Source: Fimbriimonas sp.
GTDB lineage: Bacteria; Armatimonadota; Fimbriimonadia; Fimbriimonadales; Fimbriimonadaceae
Reading direction: 5' to 3'
Assembly (NCBI GenBank): GCA_029866005.1
Contig: JARXAE010000015.1
Location: 1-64,000 of the forward strand
DNA: 64,000 bases
Of the stretch, positions 34,946 to 45,625 are shown piece after piece. The stretch's first letter is position 1, and every line of letters begins with the position of its first letter. Under the pieces are notes generated by a model, which did not search any database, was not told the origin of the DNA, and saw nothing but the letters and a program-made list of their open reading frames with translations. Both the position numbers and the translations under genes were made by a program.

Positions 34946-36003
34946 GTTTTAACATCCAGAAAGCCCTCCAAAACCGCGTGATCGGAATATCCGGCGGTGA
35001 AGAGTTGCTCATTCGCCGAGCGATTAACGACCTCATTGCCGGTGCGGGACTGGAAAAAGACGATTACGACCTTCAGCACCTCAGCGGTGACGCAAACCCT
35101 CCGAGTGACTGGCTGGGTTCAGTCGGAACAATCCCATTCCTAGCGCCCCGCCGAATCGTGGTTGTGAAAAACGCGACCAAAGCCAAGCCCGAAGATATCT
35201 CAGGGGATAGCCTGAAGGCTCTCCCGGAAACTTCCTTACTGATTCTTGTGTTGGATGAAGATTCAACCGGCGACGAGCGAAAAGGCGGAACCAAGAAGAA
35301 GACGTTTGAGAAAGTCATCACCCAGGCTGGCGGTGCGGTTTTTAGCTTTGAACTTGACCCCAAAAAAGCAAAGGAGGACATTCGCTCCGAAGTTGCCAAG
35401 CGGGGAAAAACGATCCATCCCCAGGCCCTTGAACTTTTGACGGAGATGGTCGGCGGGAGCGTGAGTCGGGCTTACGAAGAACTCGACAAGCTTGTCTTAT
35501 TCGCGGCGCATGATCAGATTTCGGAAGGTGATGTCAGGAGCATCGTCGTTGCGTCGCGCGAGTGGAACATTTGGCGAATGATCGACACCATGATCCAAGG
35601 TGATATTCCTGAATGCCTGCGACAACTTAAGATCATCCTCTCGAATAAAGGCAAAGTTGAAGATGTCGCTTTCGGACAGTTGTTTCCACTCGTCAGCCGC
35701 CAACTTCGTTTGCTTTACCAGGGCCGCCTGTGCCTTGATGCAGGAGTCACTCCTGACCGTCCGGGAGAGTTGATCAATAGCTTTCCGCACAAGCCGAATA
35801 TCACTAGCATCTCTGATTACCAGCGCAACTCCGTGATGCGTGCTTCCCGCAACCTGAGCCTCACTCAAATTGGGAAAGCCATGCAACACCTCTCTGAGGC
35901 GGATGCCCGGTTGAAGGGAATGGGCGCATCCTTTAGCGGAATGGATACCATTGAGCGACTTGTTTTTGATTTAGCCAGCACACTTAACCCGAAAAGGGCA
36001 TAG
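34942..36003 (+). CDS. holA: DNA polymerase III delta subunit
   Basis: Opens the sliding clamp as part of the clamp loader. 353 residues with the HolA pattern: GISGGEELLIRRAINDL near the start, FLAPRRIVVVKNATKAK, LLILVLDE, then the helical collar domain with GGSVSRAYEELDKLVLF, WNIWRMIDTMIQGD and FGQLFPLVSRQLRLLYQ. No Walker A is expected. Start overlaps the transglutaminase stop (ATGA). Confidence 0.92.
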   Translation: MSFNIQKALQNRVIGISGGEELLIRRAINDLIAGAGLEKDDYDLQHLSGDANPPSDWLGSVGTIPFLAPRRIVVVKNATKAKPEDISGDSLKALPETSLLILVLDEDSTGDERKGGTKKKTFEKVITQAGGAVFSFELDPKKAKEDIRSEVAKRGKTIHPQALELLTEMVGGSVSRAYEELDKLVLFAAHDQISEGDVRSIVVASREWNIWRMIDTMIQGDIPECLRQLKIILSNKGKVEDVAFGQLFPLVSRQLRLLYQGRLCLDAGVTPDRPGELINSFPHKPNITSISDYQRNSVMRASRNLSLTQIGKAMQHLSEADARLKGMGASFSGMDTIERLVFDLASTLNPKRA

Positions 36004-36016
36004 AATAAAGGAAGCG

Positions 36017-36535
36017 ATGTCAGAGCATATCGATGGCAACCCAGGAGACGATCTTGGCAAAGACGATCTCACGAGCCCTCCGCAGTTCTTTGCGGAGCAG
36101 GTCTTTGATCAGCCGGATATCCCAGAAATCACTGAGCCGATTGAGGTTCAGATCGAAGGTCTCTATGAGACCGAGATCAATCGCTCTCCACACCAATACA
36201 TCGTTCTGACCGACGGCGAGATTCGCTTGCCGATCAGCATTGGAACGCCCGAAGCAAAGGCGATTCTTGACGCTCTTGAGCTCGAGGTTCCGGATCGCCC
36301 GATGACCCACGATCTGCTTCGAAACGTGATCGACCGCCTTGGAGCAACTGTTGAGCGAGTTGTGATCGACGATCTTTGGCGAGACATTTACTACGCAAAG
36401 ATCTATCTTCTTCGTGGGCTCGAAGAGTTCATGATCGATGCTCGCCCTTCGGATGCAATCGCGGTGGCAGCTCGATTCGCAGCTCCAATTTTTGTTCAAT
36501 CAAAGATTCTGGAAGTCGCTGGCAAGGAAGCTTAA
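36017..36535 (+). CDS. Bifunctional nuclease (BFN/DUF151) domain protein
   Basis: 172 residues: an acidic N-terminal tail (about 1-40), then the BFN domain with VLTDGEIRLPISIGTPEAKAI, RPMTHDLLRNVIDRLGATVERVVI and DARPSDAIAVAARFAAPIFV. The DARPSDAIAVA block is the family hallmark. Members have reported RNase/DNase activity or act in stress responses. AGGAAG precedes ATG 36017. It lies between holA and ligA. Confidence 0.92.
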   Translation: MSEHIDGNPGDDLGKDDLTSPPQFFAEQVFDQPDIPEITEPIEVQIEGLYETEINRSPHQYIVLTDGEIRLPISIGTPEAKAILDALELEVPDRPMTHDLLRNVIDRLGATVERVVIDDLWRDIYYAKIYLLRGLEEFMIDARPSDAIAVAARFAAPIFVQSKILEVAGKEA

Positions 36536-36539
36536 TCGG

Positions 36540-38549
<2,010 letters not shown>

Positions 38550-38672
38550 AAGCTGATAGGTGAACTTTCAGGATGTTTGTAAACCAATTTTTTGGAAATT
38601 CGCTCAGATGACGGCTCTGGCTCAGAGTCAGTACACTCTCTTGAAGTGGTTTCATCCGACACAGCCGAACCA

Positions 38673-39536
38673 ATGAACAAGTTCTCGGTGCAGATTTCTG
38701 ATGGACCGCTTGACCTTGACCGAATTGCGCGGAGCGGGCAGATGTTTCGCTGGGTCAAGCGGGGGGAAGTTTGGGCGATCTATGACGGTGATCATCTCCA
38801 CTCGGTTGAACAAGACGGGGAAGTCTTGCTGGTGCAGTCCAATCAGACCGTAGATGTGTTTCGAAGCCTACTTCGACTCGATGAGAATCATGCTGAAAAG
38901 CTCAAAGAAATCATCCGATGCGGTCCCGAACTTGAATCGTGCCTTGATCATCTCAGCGGAATGCGAATGATGCGCCCGGCTTGCGCTCATGAGACCCTGT
39001 TCAGCTTCCTTTGCTCGGCGAACAATCATATTTCACGGATTACAGCAATGGTTTGGAAACTCACGGGTTCGGGGACTCCTCCGACTGCAAACGATGCAGT
39101 CCCGTTTCTTTTGTTGGATCAAATCGCCTCACTCAGTGAGGCAGAACTCCGACAACAAGGCTTCGGTTATCGAGCAAAAACGATTCCAAAAGTCGCACAA
39201 GCCCTAACCACGTCCTTTGAAGACCTGAAAGTGGGCAGCTATGAAGATGCCCGCGCCGGTCTGCTCGCCCTATCGGGCATCGGTCCGAAGCTCGCGGACT
39301 GCATTTGTCTGTTCGCTTTTGACCATCAGGAAGCGGTCCCAATCGATACGCACATCTGGCAACAGCTCACCAAAATCTACTATCCCGATTGGCAAGGAAC
39401 GGCCCTCACGAAGGCAAAATATGACTATGCGGCGGAGGCATTCCGAGACCGCTTTGGGAGCCTTGCAGGGGCCGCCCATCAGTTTCTTTTCGTCGAAAAT
39501 ATGACGAGTTATCGAAAGAAAAATCTGAAAACGTGA
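38673..39536 (+). CDS. 8-Oxoguanine DNA glycosylase, OGG1 type
   Basis: Removes 8-oxoguanine and nicks the strand. 287 residues: N-terminal OGG domain (SGQMFRWVKRGEVWAI), FLCSANNHISRI, and the helix-hairpin-helix GPD core LALSGIGPKLADCICLFAFD with catalytic Lys206 and Asp225 (AVPIDTHIW). The core is closer to eukaryotic OGG1 (GVGTKVADC, VPVDVHMW) than to AlkA or MutM. A TTG at 38592 is in frame, but ATG 38673 gives the usual N-terminus. It lies 123 nt after ligA, same strand. Confidence 0.9.
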   Translation: MNKFSVQISDGPLDLDRIARSGQMFRWVKRGEVWAIYDGDHLHSVEQDGEVLLVQSNQTVDVFRSLLRLDENHAEKLKEIIRCGPELESCLDHLSGMRMMRPACAHETLFSFLCSANNHISRITAMVWKLTGSGTPPTANDAVPFLLLDQIASLSEAELRQQGFGYRAKTIPKVAQALTTSFEDLKVGSYEDARAGLLALSGIGPKLADCICLFAFDHQEAVPIDTHIWQQLTKIYYPDWQGTALTKAKYDYAAEAFRDRFGSLAGAAHQFLFVENMTSYRKKNLKT

Positions 39537-39652
39537 CCTTTTTGTTATTTCCTGTCTACGCAAATTCCAGGTTCAACCCAACCTGAACCCCCTGCTAAAG
39601 ACTGAAACCAAGTGTGCCAAAATAATTATGTAATCGTCGTTTTGTCCGTATT

Positions 39653-39710
39653 GGGGTCGATTCCCCACCGGACCCCGTTGAATGGAAGTCATGCTGTAGG
39701 AGGTGACCCC
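39653..39710 (+). promoter_or_regulatory. Leader RNA with two alternative helices, one covering the ribosome binding site
   Basis: GGGGTCGATTCC (39653-39664) can pair with GGAGGTGACCCC (39699-39710) at 11 of 12 positions (two G-U wobbles, one mismatch), which hides the strong AGGAGGTGA ribosome binding site (39698-39706). Its GGGGTC part can instead pair with a second GACCCC at 39671-39676, freeing the site. The two helices exclude each other. I recognise no known riboswitch consensus; the rest of the 176-nt gap shows only a weak possible -10 near 39627. Confidence 0.5.
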
Positions 39711-39712
39711 GA

Positions 39713-40357
39713 ATGCACAACTCACCACAAAGGGTTAGTTTATTGCTGGTCGGTTTGGTAGGCGTAATGTTCGCTTACGCAGGCCAACCGAAAGAGGAAG
39801 GAATTCAAACGATCTCGGAGACGAAGTCTCTGAAATCGGATACGGTGTACGAGTTCAGCCGTTTAGTAGGACTCGGGCGTATTGTCAAAGTACGCGATGG
39901 TAAAGATGGATCTATCACGAAAGTCTTCAAGCTCTTGAAGAAAGAAGGAAAGATCGTCGGGAAGGAGTTGATCCGAGAAGAGAAGATCGACGCCGTTCCC
40001 ACCACATATCGACTTGGGAATGGTGGCTATAATGCCAGCCGTGCCGGCGGAACATTTAAGGCTAAGAAGGTGCTTACAATGCGCGCTTCGGCTTATGATC
40101 CAGGCCCGCACTCAAACGGAAAGTGGGCAGGAAAAACCACGCTCGGCGTTCGGCCGACCTTCGGCATTGTCGCCGTTGATCCACGAACAATTCCGCTTGG
40201 TTCGATCTTGTTTATTGAAGGTTACGGATTTGGTTACGCTGCCGACACCGGAAGCGCGATTCGTGGAAACCGAATCGACCTCTGTATGAACTCGGTATCC
40301 CAGTGCTACCAGTTCGGACGCAAGACCGTGAAGGTTCACGTACTCGGCAAAAAGTGA
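39713..40357 (+). CDS. G5 / 3D-domain cell-wall protein
   Basis: 214 residues: signal peptide (SLLLVGLVGVMFAYA), a G5-like domain (about 30-90: DTVYEFSRLVGLG, KLLKKEGKIVGKELI) and a C-terminal 3D domain (about 120-212) with MRASAYDPG, FGIVAVDPRTIPLGSILFI, YAADTGSAIRGNRIDL, whose Asp residues mark the MltA-like lytic transglycosylase core. This architecture is shared with YabE and Rpf-like wall hydrolases. A near-perfect ribosome binding site precedes ATG 39713. Ends in a GTGA overlap with rsmA, as yabE lies close to ksgA in Firmicutes. Confidence 0.9.
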   Translation: MHNSPQRVSLLLVGLVGVMFAYAGQPKEEGIQTISETKSLKSDTVYEFSRLVGLGRIVKVRDGKDGSITKVFKLLKKEGKIVGKELIREEKIDAVPTTYRLGNGGYNASRAGGTFKAKKVLTMRASAYDPGPHSNGKWAGKTTLGVRPTFGIVAVDPRTIPLGSILFIEGYGFGYAADTGSAIRGNRIDLCMNSVSQCYQFGRKTVKVHVLGKK

Positions 40358-41199
40358 ATCTCGCCGATCGTGGCGAGCTTGTTGGCTTCCTTCGGAAGCA
40401 TGGCATCGGTGCCGATAAGAGTTTGGGGCAGCACTTTCTGTGCGCCCCAAGCGTCGTTAAGGGCATCGTAGATGCGGCGGGTGTCTATAAGACCTGCCTT
40501 GAAGTAGGCCCTGGACCGGGAATCCTCACTTCCTTTCTGGCGAAAAAAGCCGACCAAATGTACGCTGTCGAGTTCGATGAGCGTATGATTGCGCTCCTCA
40601 AAGATTCGTCTCCGACGTGCCAAGTAACTCATGGAGACGCCCTGAAAGTCGATTTGAGGGCACTTCTCGCAGATTCTCCTCAGCCGAGAGCCCTGGTCTC
40701 GAACATGCCTTACTACATCACGGGCCCGTTGCTGGAGCGGTTTGCGGGGATTCGGGACATGATTGATGTCGCGGTTCTCATGATGCAGAGAGAGGTTGGC
40801 ATCAAGATCGTCGCCCAGCCAGGAGAGCGTGAGCGTGGTGCTCTCAGTGTGATGCTTCAGACCCAGTTTGAAATCAGTAGAGTTTTGAAAGTTCCGCCGG
40901 GAGCGTTTGTGCCTCCTCCCAAGGTTGAGTCGGTCGTTCTGAAATTGATTCCACGCTACGTGGAGCTTCCCAGCACATTCGAGCGAGTTGTACGGGCTGG
41001 ACATAGCCAGCCCAGGAAGACTCTTATCAACTGTCTCGCGGCCACATTTCGCCAAGATCGTCTCGTGATCCAACAAGCGACTGAGGAAGCTGGGCTCACA
41101 GAAAATTCCCGGGGATTCGAACTCACTGAGGATCAATGGGTCAAACTGTCGGAAGTCATCGAGCGGCAGTCATGGATCGAGTCAGTAGCCAAACCATAA
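40354..41199 (+). CDS. rsmA: 16S rRNA dimethyladenosine transferase (KsgA/RsmA)
   Basis: Dimethylates A1518 and A1519 of 16S rRNA with SAM. 281 residues: KSLGQHFLCAPSVVKGIV, SAM motif LEVGPGPGILT, acidic AVEFDERMIALL, and the catalytic NMPYYITGPLLERF, followed by GALSVMLQTQFEI and PPGAFVPPPKVESVVLKLIP. GTG 40354 overlaps the stop of the 3D gene (GTGA); a longer upstream frame to 40303 only reads through that gene. Confidence 0.95.
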   Translation: MNLADRGELVGFLRKHGIGADKSLGQHFLCAPSVVKGIVDAAGVYKTCLEVGPGPGILTSFLAKKADQMYAVEFDERMIALLKDSSPTCQVTHGDALKVDLRALLADSPQPRALVSNMPYYITGPLLERFAGIRDMIDVAVLMMQREVGIKIVAQPGERERGALSVMLQTQFEISRVLKVPPGAFVPPPKVESVVLKLIPRYVELPSTFERVVRAGHSQPRKTLINCLAATFRQDRLVIQQATEEAGLTENSRGFELTEDQWVKLSEVIERQSWIESVAKP

Positions 41200-42128
41200 A
41201 AGCTAAAGCTCTTGATCTTGGATTTACAACTGTCGGTATCGCACCTGCCACCCCTATTCCTGAGGCGCTTACAACTTATCGTTATTGGCTTGAGAGCGGA
41301 TTTCAGGCGGACATGGGTTATCTCGAAGAACACGAAGTTCTCAAGCAGAATCCCCAGAGCCTGCTCGAAGGTGCTCAATCGGTGATTGCGGTAACCCTAA
41401 ACTACTACCAAGACCCAACCCAATCCCCAATCGAGTCTGCAGGAAAGATCGCACGCTACGCCCTGGGTCGCGACTACCACAAAGTCTTGCGTTCAAAGCT
41501 GAACCGACTGGGGAGGGAAGTCCAACGCGAGAATCCGGAGAGCAAGGTTCGAGCCTGTGTGGACTCAGCCCCCATCCTTGACCGAGCATATGCGAGCCTA
41601 GCCGGTTTGGGTTGGTTTGGTAAGAACACGATGCTGATCGACTCAAAGCGGGGAAGTTGGTTTTTCATTGGGCTATTGTTGACCACAGTTCCTTACGTGA
41701 CCGATGAACTGAGCGTAGGCGGCTGCGGGACCTGCCGTAAGTGCATCGATGCCTGTCCAACGGGGGCAATCAAGCTCCTCGGCGGTAAGTATCAAGTTGA
41801 TTCAAGAAGCTGTATCAGCTATCAAACCATCGAAAACAAGAGAGATCTCTCGGTTGACACTCACGGTTGGGCGTTTGGGTGCGATATCTGCCAAGAGGTT
41901 TGTCCGTTCAACCAGCCCAGGGAGTCTCAACCTCTTCGAGGGATTGAGACGCAGGAACCGGATTTTCGACTGCCTTTGGCCGCGAAGCTGAGGGCAGAAA
42001 TGTCCGAGGGGCAGTGGGACCTAGCTACCCAGGGCTCACCCATTCGGCGGGCCGGCTACAAAGGCTGGGTTAGAAACCAAAAGGGCTTCGCCTCAGAACT
42101 CGACAAGGACGCTAAAAATCCCGACTAA
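41172..42128 (+). CDS. queG: Epoxyqueuosine reductase
   Basis: Last step of queuosine synthesis in tRNA, cobalamin- and [4Fe-4S]-dependent. 318 residues: GFTTVGIAPATPIPE, YALGRDYHKVLRSKL, VDSAPILDRAYASLAGLGWFGKNTMLI and two ferredoxin-type clusters (GGCGTCRKCIDACPTGAI and CDICQEVCPFN). ATG 41172 is chosen; the gene overlaps rsmA by 28 nt. At 318 residues it is the short form without C-terminal HEAT repeats. Ends in CTAA overlap with convergent glgA. Confidence 0.94.
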   Translation: MDRVSSQTIKAKALDLGFTTVGIAPATPIPEALTTYRYWLESGFQADMGYLEEHEVLKQNPQSLLEGAQSVIAVTLNYYQDPTQSPIESAGKIARYALGRDYHKVLRSKLNRLGREVQRENPESKVRACVDSAPILDRAYASLAGLGWFGKNTMLIDSKRGSWFFIGLLLTTVPYVTDELSVGGCGTCRKCIDACPTGAIKLLGGKYQVDSRSCISYQTIENKRDLSVDTHGWAFGCDICQEVCPFNQPRESQPLRGIETQEPDFRLPLAAKLRAEMSEGQWDLATQGSPIRRAGYKGWVRNQKGFASELDKDAKNPD

Positions 42129-43570
42129 CGCATCACGTGACCGGCCCGGGTGCGCACGGCTTGCGAATACAGCTCAACATACTTGGCAGCCGAAGCATCC
42201 CATCCCCAGTCCGCTTCCATCCCATGTCGTTGCATCTCCACCCAACGTGGTTTGTCGCCAAATACATCGACGGCTCTGCGGCATGCGGCGGTGAGTTCGG
42301 AGACCGACTTGTGGCCAAACGTAAAGCCGTTGAGACAGTCAAAGACTGAGTCCATTAATCCGCCGGTCAGGCGTACGACTGGGACGGTTCCGTAGCGCAT
42401 CGCAATCATTTGACCCAAGCCGCAAGGTTCGAAGGCCGACGGCATGAGGAAGGCATCCGAGCCGGCGTAGACACGCTGAGCCAAAGAAGGGTCGAAAACG
42501 TTCAAGAGCCTGAACTGCCCTGGATAGCGGTGTTGCAATGCCTCATAGCCGCGCACAATGGCTGGCTCGCCCAGGCCTTGGACAACAAGCTGTGCGCCCA
42601 TGTCGAAAAGTTCGGGTGCAGCATCAAGCAAGATATCGAAGCCTTTTTGTGAACTCAGGCGGGAGACCATCCCGAAGACCGGGGCGGAATCCTGGAAGGG
42701 AAGTCCCACTTCTTCGAGCAGTGCTCGGCGGCAGGTAGATTTTCCAAACAGATCTGCGGCAGAGAATGCCGCAGCGATGTCGGGGTCGTTCGAGGGGTCG
42801 AATACGGAAGTATCGATTCCGTTGAGAATCCCCGAGAGTCTGCCATTGTCGGCGAGGAATTGAGTCATCCCTTCTAGAGCGCATCCGTACTCGCGAGTTT
42901 GGATCTGCGCTGCGTAAGTTGGCGAAACGGTGTTGACCTTCTCGGCGAATGACATGCCTGCCTTCAAGAAATTCACCCTGCCCCAAGCCTCGACCTGGTG
43001 GTAGTTGAAGAGGTGGTGCGGGAGGTTGAGCCAATCAAGGGCGTCGATATCAAACTCGCCTTGGTACGCGAGATTATGAATCGTAAATACCGAAGCGGTG
43101 TTTGCCCACTTCGCTTCACCTCGCTCGCGGAGGAGGACGGGTACAAATCCTGTGTGCCAGTCATTGGCATGAAGCACCTCAGGAATCCAGCCCAGTTCCT
43201 CGCAGGCACGGAATACCGCGGCGGCAAAGAATGCGTGAAGATCGCCGCCCGGTTGGTACAGAGTGGAAGAATCTACCGCGTTTGAGAACCAGCGATCGCA
43301 TCCGATGAAGTAATGCAGAACTCCGTCGTGCTCGTACTCCCACAGCGACGCGCTTTGCGTCCACTCTTGGTTCATTTTGACTTCAAAGCGAGCTTTGATC
43401 TGTTTGAGTGACCAGCGAGGATCGGTCTCGATCATCTTGTAGAGCGGCATAATGACGCGGCAATCGACGCCTTGTTTGACCAGTGCCTTTGGTAATCCGC
43501 CTGCAACGTCGGCAAGACCGCCCACCTTTGCGAACGGTGCAACTTCTGCCGAAATGAATAAAACCCTCAT
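42125..43570 (-). CDS. glgA: Glycogen (starch) synthase, GT5
   Basis: Extends alpha-1,4-glucan from ADP-glucose. 481 residues: N-terminal FISAEVAPFAKVGGLADVAGGLPKAL with the KVGGL substrate loop, HANDWHTGFVPVLLRE, NTVSPTYAAQIQT, GILNGIDTSVFDP, GMVSRLSSQKGFDIL and MPSAFEPCGLGQMIAMRYGTVPVVR carrying the catalytic Glu. No other glg genes in the window. Convergent with queG. Confidence 0.95.
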   Translation of the reverse strand: MRVLFISAEVAPFAKVGGLADVAGGLPKALVKQGVDCRVIMPLYKMIETDPRWSLKQIKARFEVKMNQEWTQSASLWEYEHDGVLHYFIGCDRWFSNAVDSSTLYQPGGDLHAFFAAAVFRACEELGWIPEVLHANDWHTGFVPVLLRERGEAKWANTASVFTIHNLAYQGEFDIDALDWLNLPHHLFNYHQVEAWGRVNFLKAGMSFAEKVNTVSPTYAAQIQTREYGCALEGMTQFLADNGRLSGILNGIDTSVFDPSNDPDIAAAFSAADLFGKSTCRRALLEEVGLPFQDSAPVFGMVSRLSSQKGFDILLDAAPELFDMGAQLVVQGLGEPAIVRGYEALQHRYPGQFRLLNVFDPSLAQRVYAGSDAFLMPSAFEPCGLGQMIAMRYGTVPVVRLTGGLMDSVFDCLNGFTFGHKSVSELTAACRRAVDVFGDKPRWVEMQRHGMEADWGWDASAAKYVELYSQAVRTRAGHVMR

Positions 43571-43708
43571 CCAATCATTCTCAGGCTTACTGACCTGACC
43601 CCTGCCCGTTCTGTTCCACGGGGCCCAAAGCTCGGGGCTTGGTGGTTATACCTGCTTCACGTTGTCCTGATTTCATACAACTCTGGTTCGTGGATTGCGA
43701 TGAGGCTT

Positions 43709-43714
43709 CATAAT
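43709..43714 (+). promoter_or_regulatory. -10-like box CATAAT before the metal ATPase
   Basis: CATAAT (five of six matches to TATAAT) ends 9 nt before ATG 43724, with no Shine-Dalgarno between. No good -35 hexamer was seen. The rest of the 43571-43723 gap shows no gene or operator I can support. Confidence 0.4.
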
Positions 43715-43723
43715 TGCGTTTAG

Positions 43724-45625
43724 ATGAGCTTCTTCGCATCGCGCCAAATTCAACTTGCCATTGGCGCATTGCTCTTCCTTCTACTCAGCTTCATCCCCGG
43801 TTACGGCTGGTTGGCCTACATTTCGATACTTTTAGGGGCTATTGAGTCCGTGCCGGCTGCTTGGGAGACTATCAGAGCGAAAAAGCTTGATGTTGAGTTC
43901 TTAATGATCTTGGCGGCTGTGGGGGCGATAGCACTCGGACGACCCGGCGAAGCAGCGGTTCTTCTCTTTCTTTTCTCTTTGAGCAAAGCGCTTGAGGACC
44001 TTACGATGGCGAAGACGAAAGGGGCGATTGATGCTCTGGTCCGCTTGCGTCCGGCTACGGCGATTGCGATTCGAAACGGTGCTCAGATCGAAATTCCGGT
44101 CGAGGAGATCGTTCTAGGTGACGAGTTGCTACTTCCCGCGTTTCTCACTGCGGCGGTGGATGGCGAGGTGACGGACGGAGTTGGGAGCATCGATACGTCG
44201 GCTCTCACCGGTGAATCCATCCCAGTTTCGGTAAGACCAGGGGAAAAGGTTTTGGCGGGGGCTCGCAATCTTGAATTTGGGCTTAAGTACCGAGCTACAT
44301 CTACGATTCAGAATTCCACTCTCCAAAAGGTCGTGGATCTCGTTGCAGAGGCTCAGAACAACCAGGCAAGCGGGGAACGGGTCAGTAAGTGGTTTGGAGA
44401 GAAGTACACGTGGTTTGTTTTGATCGCGAGTTTGGCGGTTTTTCTGTTCCGACTGTTCGTGTTGAAACTGCCGCTTCGCGAGGCAAGCTACCAGTCGTTG
44501 ACGCTTCTTGTCGCCTTAAGCCCCTGTGCGCTCGTGATTAGCGTTCCGGCGGCGACGTTGAGTGCTATGACTTGGGCGGCACGTCACGGGCTCCTGATTC
44601 GGGGCGGTGAGATGATCGAACGAATGGGGCAGGTAACTGCATTTACATTTGATAAAACGGGAACTCTTACTGCGGGGCGACCAGAGCTGACAGAAATCTG
44701 CCTTTGCGATGTTGAGTGCAACGGGAGTGAGATTTGCTGGGGAGGGAACGGCGAGTTTTCGGCAGAGGCCGCCGAAATCCTGGCTTATGCCGCTTCCGCC
44801 GAGGCGCAGAGTGAGCATCCGGTCGGTCATGCCGTTCGCCGCTCAGTTCCAGCGGGAATCTTAATCCCGGTTGCCGAAACGATCGAAGTCATTCCTGGCG
44901 AGGGTATTCGGGCGATGATTGATGGTAAGCGAGTTCTCATTGGCCAGCTGTCGCTAATTGAGCAAGCGGGTCTGAAACCGACCGACGACTTCCGAGAGCA
45001 TTTCGCGGAAATTCAGGCGCGAGGTTGGACGGTTGCGGCTTTGGCAGTTGACGGAAAGATGGCAGCACTTGGATTCAAGGATGGTCTGAAAAAGGGTGCC
45101 GTTGAGACGCTTGAGAAACTCAGACAGCAAGGGATCACAAGTATGACCATGCTGACTGGGGATCATCCTCGCACCGCAGAGGCGATTGCCAAAGAGGTTG
45201 GACTGAAAGATTTCCACGCCGCCCTGATGCCCGGAGATAAGTTGGCGATCATCGACAAACTCAGCAAAGATCACATGGTCGCGATGGTTGGTGATGGAAT
45301 CAACGATGCACCTGCGTTGACTCAGGCTTATGTTGGCATCGCTATGGGAGGACTAGGGAGTGATATTGCGCTGAACGCTGCAGACATAGTCCTGATGAAC
45401 GACCGTATCGAAGCCTTGCCAGAGCTCATCGCTTTGGGGCGCCGGACGAACCGCGTCGTGCTCTCCAACCTCATTGTCGGTGGGGGAGTGATCGCGTGTC
45501 TGACCGTAACGTCGCTTGCGGGGCTTCTCCCGCTTCCTATCGCGGTGGTTGGACACGAGGGTTCAACCCTGCTGGTCATTCTCAACGGATTGAGGCTGCT
45601 ACGAGGACCGTTCGCAAAGATTTAA
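43724..45625 (+). CDS. P1B-type heavy-metal ATPase, subgroup P1B-4 (CoaT-like)
   Basis: Exports a transition metal (Co, Fe or Zn in known P1B-4 pumps). 633 residues with no N-terminal metal-binding domain. The metal-site motif is SPC (ALSPCALVISVPAA) rather than CPC, and the last helices carry GHEGSTLLVILNGLRLLR; SPC plus HEGxT define P1B-4. Actuator TGES (ALTGESIPV), phosphorylation site FDKTGTLTAG, and hinge MVGDGINDAPAL are intact. No metal regulator lies beside it. Confidence 0.92.
   Translation: MSFFASRQIQLAIGALLFLLLSFIPGYGWLAYISILLGAIESVPAAWETIRAKKLDVEFLMILAAVGAIALGRPGEAAVLLFLFSLSKALEDLTMAKTKGAIDALVRLRPATAIAIRNGAQIEIPVEEIVLGDELLLPAFLTAAVDGEVTDGVGSIDTSALTGESIPVSVRPGEKVLAGARNLEFGLKYRATSTIQNSTLQKVVDLVAEAQNNQASGERVSKWFGEKYTWFVLIASLAVFLFRLFVLKLPLREASYQSLTLLVALSPCALVISVPAATLSAMTWAARHGLLIRGGEMIERMGQVTAFTFDKTGTLTAGRPELTEICLCDVECNGSEICWGGNGEFSAEAAEILAYAASAEAQSEHPVGHAVRRSVPAGILIPVAETIEVIPGEGIRAMIDGKRVLIGQLSLIEQAGLKPTDDFREHFAEIQARGWTVAALAVDGKMAALGFKDGLKKGAVETLEKLRQQGITSMTMLTGDHPRTAEAIAKEVGLKDFHAALMPGDKLAIIDKLSKDHMVAMVGDGINDAPALTQAYVGIAMGGLGSDIALNAADIVLMNDRIEALPELIALGRRTNRVVLSNLIVGGGVIACLTVTSLAGLLPLPIAVVGHEGSTLLVILNGLRLLRGPFAKI

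Noticed and set aside
39653-39666. GGGGTCGATTCCCC as a tRNA T-arm
   Set aside because: No acceptor, D or anticodon arms surround it; it is better explained by the leader helices described above.
40336-41136. 266-codon minus-strand frame across rsmA
   Set aside because: The plus-strand frame is a clear KsgA; the antisense product has no domain pattern.
43639-43655. Sigma-54-like TTGG...TGC before the metal ATPase
   Set aside because: The GG to GC spacing is 11, not 10, and the -24 block does not match.
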